A stretch of 64,000 nt of DNA, from contig JARHVB010000023.1 of NCBI GenBank assembly GCA_029222685.1, forward strand, positions 62,001-126,000, in the 5' to 3' direction. Source of the DNA: Terripilifer ovatus. Its GTDB lineage: Bacteria; Pseudomonadota; Alphaproteobacteria; Rhizobiales; Beijerinckiaceae. Below are positions 7,439 through 17,741 of this stretch, piece after piece. The notes below the pieces were generated by a model. It was not told where the DNA came from, ran no database searches, and worked only from the letters and a program-made list of their open reading frames with translations. A program made the position numbers and the translations under genes. Each line of letters opens with the position of its first letter. Within the stretch, counting starts at the first letter, position 1.

Positions 7439-9643
7439 ATGATGAGGCAATACGAACTCGTTGATCGCGTGCGGAAATACAATCCGCAGGCGAACGAGGA
7501 TCTGCTCAATCGGGCCTATGTCTATGCCATGAAGGCGCACGGGTCGCAGAAGCGCGCCTCTGGCGACCCATATTTTTCCCATCCGCTCGAAGTCGCCGCC
7601 ATTCTGACCAGCCTGCGCCTCGACGATGCGACGATCGTTGCCGCGGTCCTGCACGACACCATCGAGGATACGGCTTCCACCCGCGAAGAGATCGACCAGA
7701 TTTTCGGCGAGGAGATCGGCCGTCTTGTCGATGGGCTGACCAAGCTGAAGAAGCTCGACCTTGTGTCCAAGCAGGCCGAGCAGGCGGAAAATTTCCGCAA
7801 GATGCTGCTTGCGGTCGCGGTCGATGTGCGCGTGCTGCTGGTCAAGCTCGCCGACCGGCTGCACAACATGCGCACCTTGCAATATGTGCCGCCGGAGAAG
7901 CGTCAGCGCATCGCCCAGGAGACGCTCGACATCTATGCGCCGCTGGCCGGCCGCATGGGCATGCAGGCCATCCGCGACGAACTCGAGAACCTGTCGTTTC
8001 GCACGTTGATGCCCGACGCCTTCAAGATGATCGAGGAGCGGTTGACGGAACTGCGCAAGGCGAATGGCAAGCTGATCGCGCGCATCGAAAAGGAATTGTC
8101 CGATGCGTTGAGCGCGCGCGACATCAAGACCGATGTGAAGGGCCGCGAGAAAACGCCCTATTCGATCTGGCGCAAGATGGAGCGCAAGTCGATCGGCTTC
8201 GAGCAGTTGTCGGATATTTTCGGCTTCCGCGTCGTCGTGCCGACTCTCGAGGATTGCTACCGGGTGATCGGCGTCGTCCATACGAAATGGCCGAATGTCC
8301 CCGGCCGTTTCAAGGATTACATTTCGACGCCGAAGCAGAACGATTACCGGTCGATCCACACCACCGTCGTCGGCCCCGGCCGCCAGCGTGTCGAATTGCA
8401 GGTCCGCACGCGCGACATGAACGAAGTCGCCGACAACGGCATTGCTGCGCACGCGCTCTACAAGGACGGACGCACCGTCGACGTCGGCCAGTTGTCGAGC
8501 GAGAGCCGGGCCTATGAATGGTTGCGCCGCACCGTCGACGCGCTCAACCAGGGCGATACGCCGGAAGATTTTCTCGAACACACCAAGCTCGAGCTGTTTC
8601 ACGACCAGGTGTTCTGTTTTACGCCGAAGGGCCGGCTGATCGCGCTGCCGCGCGGCGCGACGCCCATCGACTTCGCCTATGCGGTGCACACCGACGTCGG
8701 CAACCATGCGGTCGGCGCGCGCATCAACGGCCATATCGCGCCGCTCCTGTCGGAACTGCAGAACGGCGATGAAGTGCAGATCGTCACCGCCGAAGGGCAG
8801 GTGCCGCCGGCGGCCTGGGAATCCCTGGTGATGACCGGCAAGGCGCGCGCCGCCATCAGGCGGGCGACGCGCGATGCGGTGCGCGAGCAATATTCCGGCC
8901 TCGGCCGCCAGATCGTGGCGCGTGCGTTTGAGCGTGCCGGCAAGACGCTGTCCGACGACAGGCTGAAGGCGGCGCTGCCGCGGCTGGCGCGCCAGAGCGT
9001 CGAGGAAGTGCTGGCTGCGGTGGGACGCGGCGAAATGTATTCCGGCGATGTGGTCAAGGCGGTCTACCCTGAATTCGTTGTCGAGCGGGCGAAGATGCCG
9101 GGCCAGATGAAAACGGCCGATGGCTGGTTCGGGCGGGACGCGGCGAGCAATGTGGCTTTCAAGGTCCCTGGCGCCGGCGGCGAGGCGGCGGGCGCGATTC
9201 CCATTCGCGGCCTGCGCGGCGATCTTCCCGTCAGTTTCGCGCCCAATGGCGGCGCCGTGCCGGGCGATCGTATCGTCGGCATTTTGACACCGGGCGAAGG
9301 CGTCACCATCTACCCGATTCAGTCGCCGGCGCTGACGCAGTTCGATGACCAGCCGGAACGCTGGCTGGATGTGCGCTGGGACGTGGAAGCTGCGTCCGGC
9401 AGTCTGTTTCCGGTGCGGATTTCCGTCTCGGTCATCAATGAGCCTGGAGCGCTCGGTATTGTCGCGACGGTTATCGGTGAAACCGGCGGCAACATCGACC
9501 ATGTGACCATAACCAACCGGTCGGATGATGTGCGTGAGCTTGTTCTCGATATCGAGGTGCGCGACCTGAAACATCTGACTGCGGTGATATCGCAATTGAA
9601 GGCGCAGAAAGTGGTATCCAGAATCGAACGGGTGAACGGCTGA
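7439..9643 (+). CDS. rsh: Bifunctional (p)ppGpp synthetase/hydrolase Rsh
   Basis: This 734-residue protein is a long RelA/SpoT homolog. In order it has an HD hydrolase domain with HDTIEDT near residue 71 and RLHNMRTL, a nucleotidyltransferase synthetase domain (FGFRVVVPT, FKDYISTPKQNDYRSIHT), a TGS domain near 390-450 and a C-terminal ACT domain. Both catalytic halves keep their signatures, so it should both make and degrade the alarmone. The start is ATG at 7439, giving MMRQYELV, the usual start in related genomes; an upstream in-frame start at 7391 has no support. It overlaps the following ABC gene by one base. Confidence 0.96.
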   Translation: MMRQYELVDRVRKYNPQANEDLLNRAYVYAMKAHGSQKRASGDPYFSHPLEVAAILTSLRLDDATIVAAVLHDTIEDTASTREEIDQIFGEEIGRLVDGLTKLKKLDLVSKQAEQAENFRKMLLAVAVDVRVLLVKLADRLHNMRTLQYVPPEKRQRIAQETLDIYAPLAGRMGMQAIRDELENLSFRTLMPDAFKMIEERLTELRKANGKLIARIEKELSDALSARDIKTDVKGREKTPYSIWRKMERKSIGFEQLSDIFGFRVVVPTLEDCYRVIGVVHTKWPNVPGRFKDYISTPKQNDYRSIHTTVVGPGRQRVELQVRTRDMNEVADNGIAAHALYKDGRTVDVGQLSSESRAYEWLRRTVDALNQGDTPEDFLEHTKLELFHDQVFCFTPKGRLIALPRGATPIDFAYAVHTDVGNHAVGARINGHIAPLLSELQNGDEVQIVTAEGQVPPAAWESLVMTGKARAAIRRATRDAVREQYSGLGRQIVARAFERAGKTLSDDRLKAALPRLARQSVEEVLAAVGRGEMYSGDVVKAVYPEFVVERAKMPGQMKTADGWFGRDAASNVAFKVPGAGGEAAGAIPIRGLRGDLPVSFAPNGGAVPGDRIVGILTPGEGVTIYPIQSPALTQFDDQPERWLDVRWDVEAASGSLFPVRISVSVINEPGALGIVATVIGETGGNIDHVTITNRSDDVRELVLDIEVRDLKHLTAVISQLKAQKVVSRIERVNG

Positions 9644-11481
9644 TGTCCGACACCCCGGTTGCAGCGAAGGAGGCGAAGCCGGCCGACAAGCGAAGTAACT
9701 CGCGGTCGAGCGCGAAATATGCGCGCGTCCTCTCGTTCGTCTCGCACTACTGGTTGCAATGGCCCTGGCTGTTTGGCGGCATTCTTGTGGCGCGGGTCGG
9801 CTCGACACTCGTCGATGTGAGCGTACCGCTGGCGTCGGGCCATCTGGTCGACGCCATCGCTGCCGGCTCGCGCGACAATACCGGCCCGGTGCTGCGTGCC
9901 ATGGCGATTTTCGTCGGTCTGGGGGCGCTGTTTGCGATGTCGCGGCAGGTTGTCGGCTTTCTCGTCAACCGGCTGAGCGCCCGCTCGATCACCGCCATCG
10001 GCCGCGATGCCTTCGCCAAGGTGCAGCGCTTCTCGGCCGAGTGGCACGCCAATTCCTTCGCCGGCTCGACGGTGCGCAAGATCACGCGCGGGATGACCTC
10101 CTACGACACGTTCACCGATACGGTATGTTTCGGCCTGCTGCCGGCGTTCATCGTGGTCGTCGGCGTCAGCGCCGTGTTCTGGTGGCGCTGGCCGATCCTC
10201 GGCATGATCGTCGCCGGCTCCATCGTCGTCTTCCTGGCGGTGACGGTCGCCGTCTCGGTGCTCTACGTTCGTCCTGCCAATGTGGAAGCGCGCGAATGGG
10301 ATTCGCGCATGAGCGGCACCTTGGCGGATTCGATCACCGCCAACCAGGCGGTGAAGGGCTTTGCCGGCGAGACGCGCGAAGACCGGCTGTTTGCTGAGGT
10401 CGCCGGCAATTGGGAATGGCGCGCCATCCGCTCGTGGGATCGCAGCGCCATCAGCGGCATCCTGCAATCGATCATGCTGGTGACCATGCAGTTCGCCATT
10501 CTTGCTGCCGGCGTGATGCTATGGAGCGAAGGCAAGGCGACGCCGGGCGATATCGCCGGCCTGATCGCGACGCAGTTTCTCATCACCGGTTATCTGCGCG
10601 ATATCGGCCAGCATGTGCGCACCATCCAGCGCACCGTCAACGACATGGACGATGTGCTCGAATTTCGCGAGGCGGATTTGCAGATCGCCGATGCGCCGGG
10701 CGCCAGGCCGATCGTCGTTTCTGCCGGCCGCATCGAATTCGACAACGTGACGTTCGGCTATGAAGGCGCCGGCCGAGCGCTGTTCCGCAACCTGTCAGTC
10801 GTCATCGAGCCGGGCCAGAGAGTCGGCCTCGTCGGCCATTCGGGCGCCGGCAAGTCGACATTCGTCAAACTGGTGCAGCGCTTCTACGATGTGCAGGAAG
10901 GCGAGATTCTCATCGACGGCCAGAACGTCGCCGACGTCACGCAGGAATCGCTGCGCCATGCCATCGGCATCGTGCCGCAGGAGCCGATCCTGTTCCACCG
11001 GTCGCTGGCCGCCAATATCGCTTATGGCCAGCCGGATGCGAGCGCGCAGGAGATCGAGACCGCAGCGCATCTGGCTCATGTGGACCGTTTCGTCGCGGGC
11101 CTGCCGAAGGGCTATGAAACGCTGGTCGGCGAGCGCGGCATCAAACTGTCGGGTGGCGAACGCCAGCGTGTCGCCATCGCGCGCGCCATACTGGCGGCGA
11201 CGCCGGTGCTGATCCTGGACGAGGCGACATCGAGCCTCGATTCCGAATCCGAGCTTTACATTCGCGACGCCATTGAGCGCCTGTCGAGCGGCCGCACGAC
11301 TTTGGTCATCGCCCATCGCCTGTCAACGATCAGGCAGATGGACCGCATTCTTGTGTTCGACGAAGGCCGAATCGTCGAGGATGGCGTGCATGCGGAATTG
11401 ATGGCGCGGCCCGGCGGCGTCTACCGGCGGCTGCTGGAAACGCAGATGAGCACGGGCGAGATCGTCGAGGCGGCGGAGTAG
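9643..11481 (+). CDS. ABC transporter, fused permease and ATPase (exporter type)
   Basis: This 612-residue half-transporter has six predicted membrane helices in residues about 40-340 and a nucleotide-binding domain after residue 370. Walker A is GHSGAGKST near residue 400, the signature is LSGGERQR near 502, Walker B is VLILDEATS near 521, and the switch histidine is in VIAHRLST. It would act as a homodimeric exporter in the inner membrane. The start codon overlaps the rsh stop (TGATG), so the two are translationally coupled. The substrate is unknown; lipid and drug exporters have this architecture. Confidence 0.92.
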   Translation: MSDTPVAAKEAKPADKRSNSRSSAKYARVLSFVSHYWLQWPWLFGGILVARVGSTLVDVSVPLASGHLVDAIAAGSRDNTGPVLRAMAIFVGLGALFAMSRQVVGFLVNRLSARSITAIGRDAFAKVQRFSAEWHANSFAGSTVRKITRGMTSYDTFTDTVCFGLLPAFIVVVGVSAVFWWRWPILGMIVAGSIVVFLAVTVAVSVLYVRPANVEAREWDSRMSGTLADSITANQAVKGFAGETREDRLFAEVAGNWEWRAIRSWDRSAISGILQSIMLVTMQFAILAAGVMLWSEGKATPGDIAGLIATQFLITGYLRDIGQHVRTIQRTVNDMDDVLEFREADLQIADAPGARPIVVSAGRIEFDNVTFGYEGAGRALFRNLSVVIEPGQRVGLVGHSGAGKSTFVKLVQRFYDVQEGEILIDGQNVADVTQESLRHAIGIVPQEPILFHRSLAANIAYGQPDASAQEIETAAHLAHVDRFVAGLPKGYETLVGERGIKLSGGERQRVAIARAILAATPVLILDEATSSLDSESELYIRDAIERLSSGRTTLVIAHRLSTIRQMDRILVFDEGRIVEDGVHAELMARPGGVYRRLLETQMSTGEIVEAAE

Positions 11482-11491
11482 GGAGCTGGGC

Positions 11492-12244
11492 GTGGCGGAT
11501 TATCTGCGGTTGGGCGTCAACATCGATCACGTGGCGACGGTGCGCAATGCTCGCGGCGGCACTCTGCCTGATCCCGTGCGCGCCGCGCATCTTGCCGTTG
11601 CGGCCGGCGCCGACGGCATCACCGCGCATCTGCGCGAGGATCGGCGCCATATTCGCGACGAAGACATGGCGCGGCTGCAACGCGAACTGGGAAAGCCGCT
11701 CAATTTCGAAATGGCCGCCACCGACGACATGGTCGCCATCGCCCTGCAGACGCGGCCGCATGCCTCCTGCCTCGTTCCTGAGAAGCGCAGCGAACGCACG
11801 ACCGAAGGCGGCCTTGATGTCATCGGCGGTCACGATCACCTGCGCACGGTGACCACTGAGTTGAAGCGCGCCGGCATCCGCGTGTCGCTGTTCATCGAGC
11901 CGTCGCTCGAAGCGCTCGATGCGGCGCGCTCGATCGGGTCGCCGGTCGTCGAATTGCACACCGGCGCGTGGTGCGATGCGCTCGCCCACGGCGAGCACGA
12001 CAAGGCGGCGCATGAATTCGAGCGCACTCGCGCGGCGGCCGCGCGCGCGCAGGCTCTCGGCATCGAATGCCATGCCGGGCACGGGCTTGATTTCGATACG
12101 GCGCGCCAGATCGCGGCGCTGCCGCAGATCGTCGAACTCAACATCGGCCATTTCCTTATCGGCGAGGCGATCTTCACCGGTCTTGCCGCCGCGATCGCGC
12201 GCATGCGGCAGGCGATGGACGAAGGCCGCAGGCAATTGGCATGA
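11492..12244 (+). CDS. pdxJ: Pyridoxine 5'-phosphate synthase PdxJ
   Basis: PdxJ condenses 1-deoxy-D-xylulose 5-phosphate with 3-amino-2-oxopropyl phosphate to give pyridoxine phosphate, the last ring-forming step of the DXP-dependent vitamin B6 route. The 250-residue TIM barrel opens with [17 protein letters not shown] and has the conserved [13 protein letters not shown] and [10 protein letters not shown] segments. The start is GTG at 11492 after GGGAGC. It overlaps acpS by four bases (ATGA), a common pdxJ-acpS arrangement. Confidence 0.97.
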   Translation: MADYLRLGVNIDHVATVRNARGGTLPDPVRAAHLAVAAGADGITAHLREDRRHIRDEDMARLQRELGKPLNFEMAATDDMVAIALQTRPHASCLVPEKRSERTTEGGLDVIGGHDHLRTVTTELKRAGIRVSLFIEPSLEALDAARSIGSPVVELHTGAWCDALAHGEHDKAAHEFERTRAAAARAQALGIECHAGHGLDFDTARQIAALPQIVELNIGHFLIGEAIFTGLAAAIARMRQAMDEGRRQLA

Positions 12245-12639
12245 TCATAGGCATCGGCTCCGACCTGATCGATATCCGGCGTGTCGAGGACACCTTGAAG
12301 CGGTTCGGCGAGCGCTTTACCCAGCGTTGTTTCACCGAGGTCGAGCGCAAGAAATCCGATCGCCGCGCCGCCCGCGCCGCGTCTTACGCCAAGCGCTTCG
12401 CCGCCAAGGAGGCCTGCGCCAAGGCGCTCGGCACCGGCATCCGGCAGGGGGTGGTGTGGCGCGACATGGGTGTCGTCAATCTGCCCGGCGGACAGCCGAC
12501 CATGGCGCTGACCGGCGCCGCCGCGCTGCGGCTGCAGAAAATCACGCCGGCGGGTCGCCATGCGGTCATCCACATCACCATCACAGACGACTATCCACTA
12601 GCGCAGGCCTTTGTGGTCATCGAGGCGCTGCCCGACTGA
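12241..12639 (+). CDS. acpS: Holo-[acyl-carrier-protein] synthase
   Basis: AcpS transfers 4'-phosphopantetheine from coenzyme A to the serine of acyl carrier protein, needed for fatty acid synthesis. The 132-residue protein has the Mg-binding [13 protein letters not shown] motif at residues 4-16 and [12 protein letters not shown] near residue 56. The length is normal. It is translationally coupled to pdxJ by a 4-base overlap and followed by a 271-bp gap before lepB. Confidence 0.97.
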   Translation: MIIGIGSDLIDIRRVEDTLKRFGERFTQRCFTEVERKKSDRRAARAASYAKRFAAKEACAKALGTGIRQGVVWRDMGVVNLPGGQPTMALTGAAALRLQKITPAGRHAVIHITITDDYPLAQAFVVIEALPD

Positions 12640-12910
12640 CAAAGCCCGATGTTTCGTCGTCCGCCCGAATCGCCGGTTGGACGTCGAAACCGCCCGGCAC
12701 GCATTCCACCGCTGCATGATCACCTGTGCTCGCCTTATAACCGCCTGATTTCGTGCGCAGATCGTCGGCTGCAGCGGTTCGGAAACAATTGTCGGGGGTC
12801 GGTTTGGCCTTGGCTCTTGCGCGGCCAAGCATTATACGGGGTCCACCAGCAGCCCGTCCTTGCATTGGCGGAACAGGCCGTTGCGTTGCAACGAACGGAC
12901 GGATTTCGGC

Positions 12911-13690
12911 ATGTCGGATCGAAAGGCAGAGCAGGTGGCTAAGAAGGCCGAAGAGACCGGCATTGGTGAAACCATCAAGGTCGTCATCGAGGCTCTTCTC
13001 ATAGCCATCGTCGTGAGGACATTGCTGTTTCAGCCCTTCAACATTCCCTCGGGATCGCTGATTCCGACTTTGCTGATCGGCGATTATCTGTTCGTCTCCA
13101 AATATTCCTACGGCTATTCGAAACATTCGCTGCCGTTCAGCCCGGATGTCTTCTCCGGCCGGATCCTCGCGTCCGATCCCAAGCGGGGTGACATCGCCGT
13201 CTTCAAACTGCCGCGCGACGGCTCGACCGATTACATCAAGCGCGTCATCGGCCTGCCCGGCGACCGGGTGCAGATGATCGAAGGCAAGCTCTTCATCAAC
13301 GGCACGCTCGTGCCGCGCCAGGCGGTGCCGAAGATCCACACCAAGGACGCCTTCGGCCGTGATTCGGAAGTGCCGACCTATAAGGAAACTCTTCCCAACG
13401 GCGTCAGCTACACCATCATCGAGCGCGACGGCGACACCGGCTTCTATGACAACACGCCGGTCTATACGGTACCGCCGGGCAATTACTTCATGATGGGCGA
13501 CAATCGCGACAATTCCACCGATTCGCGCGTGTCCGCCAACGACGGCGGCGTCGGCTATGTGCCGTTCGAGAATTTCGTCGGCCGGGCTGAAATCATCTTC
13601 TTCTCGGTCGAGGAGGGCGAGGCCGCCTGGCAGTTCTGGCGCTGGCCGTGGAGTGTGCGCTGGAATCGCATTTTCATGCCGGTGCGATGA
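12911..13690 (+). CDS. lepB: Signal peptidase I
   Basis: This is a 259-residue inner-membrane protease that removes signal peptides from exported proteins. One N-terminal transmembrane helix spans about residues 23-43. It is followed by the catalytic serine in IPSGSLIPT (about residue 47), the catalytic lysine in DYIKRVIGLPGD (about 110) and the MMGDNRDNSTDSR box. The start at 12911 (MSDRKAEQ) is preferred to an upstream in-frame TTG at 12860, although no strong ribosome-binding site is visible. lepB-rnc-era is a classic conserved gene string. Confidence 0.95.
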   Translation: MSDRKAEQVAKKAEETGIGETIKVVIEALLIAIVVRTLLFQPFNIPSGSLIPTLLIGDYLFVSKYSYGYSKHSLPFSPDVFSGRILASDPKRGDIAVFKLPRDGSTDYIKRVIGLPGDRVQMIEGKLFINGTLVPRQAVPKIHTKDAFGRDSEVPTYKETLPNGVSYTIIERDGDTGFYDNTPVYTVPPGNYFMMGDNRDNSTDSRVSANDGGVGYVPFENFVGRAEIIFFSVEEGEAAWQFWRWPWSVRWNRIFMPVR

Positions 13691-13693
13691 GCA

Positions 13694-14413
13694 ATGGCCC
13701 GAAAAGCCCGGCCCGATCTCGGACCGCTTGAGGAGCGCATCGGATATGCATTCGCCAATCGCGATCTGATCGAAAGCGCGTTGACCCATGTCAGCGCGCT
13801 TTCGACTGCGCGGCGCGCGCAGACCTATCAGCGGCTGGAATTCCTGGGCGACCGCGTACTCGGCATGGCTGTCGCGGAAATGCTGTTCGAGGCATTTCCC
13901 AAGGCGACCGAGGGAGAGATGTCGCAGCGCCTGACCGACCTGGTGCGTCGCGAAGCCTGCGCCGATGTCGCGGCCGAATGGGGCGCCAGCGCCTATCTGC
14001 GGCTTGGCGGCGGGGAGGCCAAGACCGGCGGGTCGCAGAAGGCTGCGATCCTCGGCGACGTCTGCGAATCGATCATCGGCGCCGTGTTCCTGGATGCAGG
14101 CTATGCGGCGGCGCGCGATCTGATCCGCCGCAACTGGTCCGAGCGCATGCTGGCGCCGAAGAATCCGCTGCGCGACCCCAAGACCATTCTGCAGGAATGG
14201 GCGCAAGCGCGTGGTAAAGAACCACCAAACTATAAGGAAGTGGCGCGCTCAGGGCCCGATCACGCGCCGCACTTTACAATCGCCGTCGAACTGACAGGCT
14301 ATGCGCCGGCGCAAGCCGAAGGCGCGTCGAAGCGCGCCGCCGAACAGGCCGCGGCCCGCGCATTCATGACCCGCGAAAAAGTGCGGGACCGCAAGGACAG
14401 GATAGTCGTTTGA
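13694..14413 (+). CDS. rnc: Ribonuclease III
   Basis: RNase III cuts double-stranded RNA and processes rRNA precursors. The 239-residue protein has the catalytic signature RLEFLGDRVLG near residue 47, a second acidic cluster at CESIIGAVFLDAGY near 120, and a C-terminal double-stranded-RNA-binding domain ending in KRAAEQAAARAFM. It begins 3 bases after the lepB stop and overlaps era by four bases. Confidence 0.97.
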   Translation: MARKARPDLGPLEERIGYAFANRDLIESALTHVSALSTARRAQTYQRLEFLGDRVLGMAVAEMLFEAFPKATEGEMSQRLTDLVRREACADVAAEWGASAYLRLGGGEAKTGGSQKAAILGDVCESIIGAVFLDAGYAAARDLIRRNWSERMLAPKNPLRDPKTILQEWAQARGKEPPNYKEVARSGPDHAPHFTIAVELTGYAPAQAEGASKRAAEQAAARAFMTREKVRDRKDRIVV

Positions 14414-15333
14414 CCGAACCGCGTTTGACTGAACCGAACGCAACGCGCTGCGGCTTTGTCGCGCTGATCGGCGCGCCGAACGCCGGCAAGTCGACTTTGC
14501 TCAACCAGCTTGTCGGCACGAAAGTGTCGATCGTCTCGCGCAAGGTGCAGACGACGCGTGCGCAGGTGCGCGCCATCGCCTGCCATGGCGACACGCAGAT
14601 CATCTTTGTCGATACGCCGGGCATCTTCCAGCCCAAGCGCCGGCTCGACCGCGCCATGGTGACGAGCGCCTGGGGCGGCGCCATCGACGCCGACGCCGTC
14701 TGCCTGCTGGTCGACGTGCGCAAGGGCCTCGACGAGGAGACGACGGCCATTGTCGAAAAGCTGAAAGAGGTGCGCCTGCCGAAGGCGCTCGTGCTCAACA
14801 AGATCGACACGGTCGAGAGCCCGGTGCTGCTGGAGCTGGCGCAGTCGATCAACGCGCTCTGTGCCTTCGACGATACGTTCATGGTGTCGGCGCTGAAGGG
14901 CTATGGCGTGCAGACCATGCTCGAGCGGCTGGCGGCGAAGATGCAACCGGGGCCGTGGCTGTTCCCCGCCGACCAGGTGACGGAAGCGCCGCTGCGCGCC
15001 TTTGCCGCCGAAATCACGCGCGAAAAGCTGTTCGAACGCCTGCACGATGAACTGCCCTACAATCTCACGGTCGAGACCGAACAGTGGAAGGATCTCGCCG
15101 ACGGCTCGGCGCGCATCGAGCAGACGATCTATGTGACGCGCGAGGCGCACAAGAAGATCGTCATCGGCGAGGGCGGCAAGACGCTGAAAGCCGTTGGCTC
15201 GGCGGCGCGGCGCGATATCGCTGAAGCGGCGGACCAGAAAGTGCATCTGTTCCTGTTCGTCAAAGTGCGCGAGCGCTGGCTCGACGACCCTGATCGCTAT
15301 CGCGAAATGGGCCTCGACTTTCCCAAGGAGTGA
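14410..15333 (+). CDS. era: GTPase Era
   Basis: Era is an essential GTPase that binds the 3' end of 16S rRNA during 30S subunit maturation. In 307 residues it shows G1 GAPNAGKST near residue 22, G3 DTPGI, G4 NKID near 135, and a C-terminal KH domain with VIGEGGKTLK. The start is TTG at 14410, overlapping the rnc stop (TTGA). It overlaps the following MFS gene by four bases, so the string lepB-rnc-era-MFS-recO is likely one transcript. Confidence 0.97.
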   Translation: MTEPRLTEPNATRCGFVALIGAPNAGKSTLLNQLVGTKVSIVSRKVQTTRAQVRAIACHGDTQIIFVDTPGIFQPKRRLDRAMVTSAWGGAIDADAVCLLVDVRKGLDEETTAIVEKLKEVRLPKALVLNKIDTVESPVLLELAQSINALCAFDDTFMVSALKGYGVQTMLERLAAKMQPGPWLFPADQVTEAPLRAFAAEITREKLFERLHDELPYNLTVETEQWKDLADGSARIEQTIYVTREAHKKIVIGEGGKTLKAVGSAARRDIAEAADQKVHLFLFVKVRERWLDDPDRYREMGLDFPKE

Positions 15334-16562
15334 GGGTGACGGGGGATCGCCGGCAGATGGTGGACGCTGGTGTTTCGCCGCGCATTGCCAGGGGCACGCC
15401 GCAATACCGGCGTACCTCGCTGGCGATCTTCTCCTGCGGCTTCTCAATCTTCGCGCTGCTCTATTGCACGCAGCCGGTGCTGCCGCTGTTTTCGGAGGAA
15501 TTTTCCGTGTCGCCGGCGCAGAGCTCGCTGGCTCTGTCGCTGACGACGATCACCATGGCCATCGCCATGATCTTCGCCAGTTCGCTGGCTGAAGCCATCG
15601 GGCGCAAGCCGCTTATGCTCGGCGCATTGATCGCCTCGTCGCTGCTGACCCTGCTGCTCGCCGTCTCGACGCAATGGAGCCATGTGCTGTGGCTTCGCGC
15701 GCTGACCGGCGTGACGCTCAGCGGCATGCCGGCGGTGGCGCTCGCCTATCTCGGCGAGGAGATGGAGCCGCAGGCGGTGGCGCCCGCGGTGGGGCTTTAC
15801 ATCGGCGGCGGCGCGCTCGGGGGCATGTCGGGCCGGCTGTTCGTGGCGCTGCTCGCCGATTACGGCTCCTGGCGGCTTGCCATGGCCTTCATCGCTGTGA
15901 CCGGCCTGGGCTCGGCGGTGATCTTCTGGCGGGCGCTCCCGCCGTCGCGGCAGTTCCAGCCGCGTGGGCTCGATTTCAGCGGCCTGACCCTGTCGCTCAT
16001 CCGGCACTTTCGCAATCCGGGTATCGCGTTGCTGGTGGTCGAGGGCTTCCTGCTGCTCGGCGGCTTCATGGTGCTCTACAATTACATCGGCTTTCGCCTG
16101 CAGGCGCCGCCGTTCAATCTCAGCCAAAGCCTCGCAGGGCTTGTCTTCGCCGTCTATCCGATCGGCAGTCTCGGCTCGGCGATGATGAGCAATCTGGCGG
16201 CGCGCTTCGGGCGCGGGCGCATGCTGATCGTTTCCATCCTGGTCATGATGGCGGGGCTGGGGCTGCTGATGCCCGACATGCTCGTCACCACTGTCCTCGG
16301 CCTGGCGGTCATGACCTTCGGTTTCTTCGGCGCGCACGCCATCTCGAGCGGCTTCGCGCCAGCGCTGGCCGAGCGCGACAAGGCGCAGGCGTCGTCGCTC
16401 TATCTGCTGTTCTATTATATCGGCGGCGGCGTCGCCGGATCGCTCGGCGGCATCTTCTGGAGCGCCAATGCCTGGACCGGCGTGGCGCTGTTTTCAGGCG
16501 CCCTGATGGCGGGTACGCTGCTGGCCGCGGTCTTGCTGGCGCGCAGGGCGCCGTCGCACTAG
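15330..16562 (+). CDS. MFS transporter, YnfM-like
   Basis: This 410-residue transporter has about 12 membrane helices. The N-terminal half includes YCTQPVLPLFSEEF, the hallmark of the YnfM/AraJ-like drug:H+ antiporter group, and SLAEAIGRKPLMLGAL as the loop 2-3 motif. The GTG at 15330 overlaps the era stop; GTG at 15336 and ATG at 15358 are alternative starts. The substrate is unknown. Its place between era and recO suggests co-transcription without implying a shared function. Confidence 0.88.
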   Translation: MRVTGDRRQMVDAGVSPRIARGTPQYRRTSLAIFSCGFSIFALLYCTQPVLPLFSEEFSVSPAQSSLALSLTTITMAIAMIFASSLAEAIGRKPLMLGALIASSLLTLLLAVSTQWSHVLWLRALTGVTLSGMPAVALAYLGEEMEPQAVAPAVGLYIGGGALGGMSGRLFVALLADYGSWRLAMAFIAVTGLGSAVIFWRALPPSRQFQPRGLDFSGLTLSLIRHFRNPGIALLVVEGFLLLGGFMVLYNYIGFRLQAPPFNLSQSLAGLVFAVYPIGSLGSAMMSNLAARFGRGRMLIVSILVMMAGLGLLMPDMLVTTVLGLAVMTFGFFGAHAISSGFAPALAERDKAQASSLYLLFYYIGGGVAGSLGGIFWSANAWTGVALFSGALMAGTLLAAVLLARRAPSH

Positions 16563-16573
16563 GCTGATCGTCC

Positions 16574-17320
16574 ATGGAATGGCGCGATGAAGGCATCATC
16601 ATCGGATTGCGCAAGCACGGCGAGACCAGCGTCATCGTCGAACTGATGACGCGCGCCCACGGCCGCCATATGGGCATGGTCAAGGGCGGTCGTTCGCGCC
16701 GCATGCAGCCGACCCTGCAGCCCGGCAACAGCGTCGAGATCACCTGGCGTGCGCGGCTCGAGGAACATCTGGGCGTCTATGCGCTGGAACCTGTGCGCGT
16801 GCGCGCCGCCGACATCATGGCCTCGCATCTGGCGCTGGCAGGGATCAATCTCATCGGCGAACTGCTGCGCCTGCTGCCGGAGCGCGATCCGCATGAGGGC
16901 GTTTACGACATGGTGAGCGCCATGATCGAGCATCTGGGCGAGGCCGATGTCGGACCGGCCCTCATGGCGCATTTCGAGCTGGCCATTCTATCGGAACTTG
17001 GATTTCAGCTCGATCTGTCAGCCTGTGCCGCCACGGGCGCGACGCAGGAGCTGATCTATGTGTCGCCGAAGAGCGGCCGCGCCGTCAGCCGCAAGGCCGG
17101 CGAGCCTTACAAGGACCGGCTGCTGCCGCTGCCTTCCTTTCTGAACCATTTCTCGATGACCGATACGCCGTCGCGCGCCGAAATCGCCGACGGCTTTCGC
17201 CTGACCGGTTATTTCCTTGATCGCGATGTGCTGGAAGCGCGTGGAACCAGGGAAAACATCACCCGCAGGACTTATCTGGCGGCGGCGGGTTTGGTTGCCA
17301 ATACGGTCGTCGAGCCCTAG
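16574..17320 (+). CDS. recO: DNA repair protein RecO
   Basis: RecO acts with RecR to load RecA onto SSB-coated single-stranded DNA in the RecFOR pathway. The 248-residue protein has the N-terminal OB fold (MEWRDEGIIIGLRKHGETSVIVELMT) and the helical domain with LDLSACAATG. It follows the MFS gene by 11 bases, and its 3' end overlaps the convergent small secreted-protein gene by four bases. Confidence 0.95.
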   Translation: MEWRDEGIIIGLRKHGETSVIVELMTRAHGRHMGMVKGGRSRRMQPTLQPGNSVEITWRARLEEHLGVYALEPVRVRAADIMASHLALAGINLIGELLRLLPERDPHEGVYDMVSAMIEHLGEADVGPALMAHFELAILSELGFQLDLSACAATGATQELIYVSPKSGRAVSRKAGEPYKDRLLPLPSFLNHFSMTDTPSRAEIADGFRLTGYFLDRDVLEARGTRENITRRTYLAAAGLVANTVVEP

Positions 17321-17514
17321 CTCGGGCGGCAGACCTGTCGGGTCTCGACGGCGGAGATGCCGTAGCCTTCGTCCACAGACACCTGGATTTGCTGGCAGCG
17401 GGAGGTCTGACCTTCACTCGCCGCAACTTCCCCCGTCCGTGGTGCCAGGGCCGCGAGGACGAGGCCTGCCACAAGCGCGGTGCAGAAGAGGGAAACGGTG
17501 AGGAAGCGGGTCAT
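17317..17514 (-). CDS. Small secreted hypothetical protein
   Basis: This 65-residue protein has a hydrophobic signal or anchor segment (residues 5-24, FLTVSLFCTALVAGLVLAAL) and then a short soluble region with two cysteines, in SRCQQIQVSV and RQVCRPS, that could form a disulfide in the periplasm. It is convergent with recO and overlaps its stop. I do not recognise a characterised family; small genes of this kind beside recO appear in related genomes from memory. The coding call rests on the signal peptide and clean codon use. Confidence 0.65.
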   Translation of the reverse strand: MTRFLTVSLFCTALVAGLVLAALAPRTGEVAASEGQTSRCQQIQVSVDEGYGISAVETRQVCRPS

Positions 17515-17741
17515 GGTCTTGCCGGTTATCTGGGTGGACCGGGCCTTTGCCCAGGTCGGTTGTTGAATGCTTTTGAACTAATCTAGTTCCACGCCCGCGG
17601 CTGTAACGAATCGCACACGAGAATCGATGAGGGGGCGGTGTAGTCAGTTCATGCCCGAACAACTAGTGCACAACGGCAACAGTTCGATGAAAGGCTAGGA
17701 GGACTCGGTTTCCAAGAGCTGTATGGCCACGTTTTCTGCGG

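Noticed and set aside
7328..9808. Very long open frame on the minus strand opposite rsh (826 codons)
   Set aside because: It is the mirror of the rsh coding frame, rich in Arg, His and Asp with no domain; high-GC codon bias keeps this antisense frame open.
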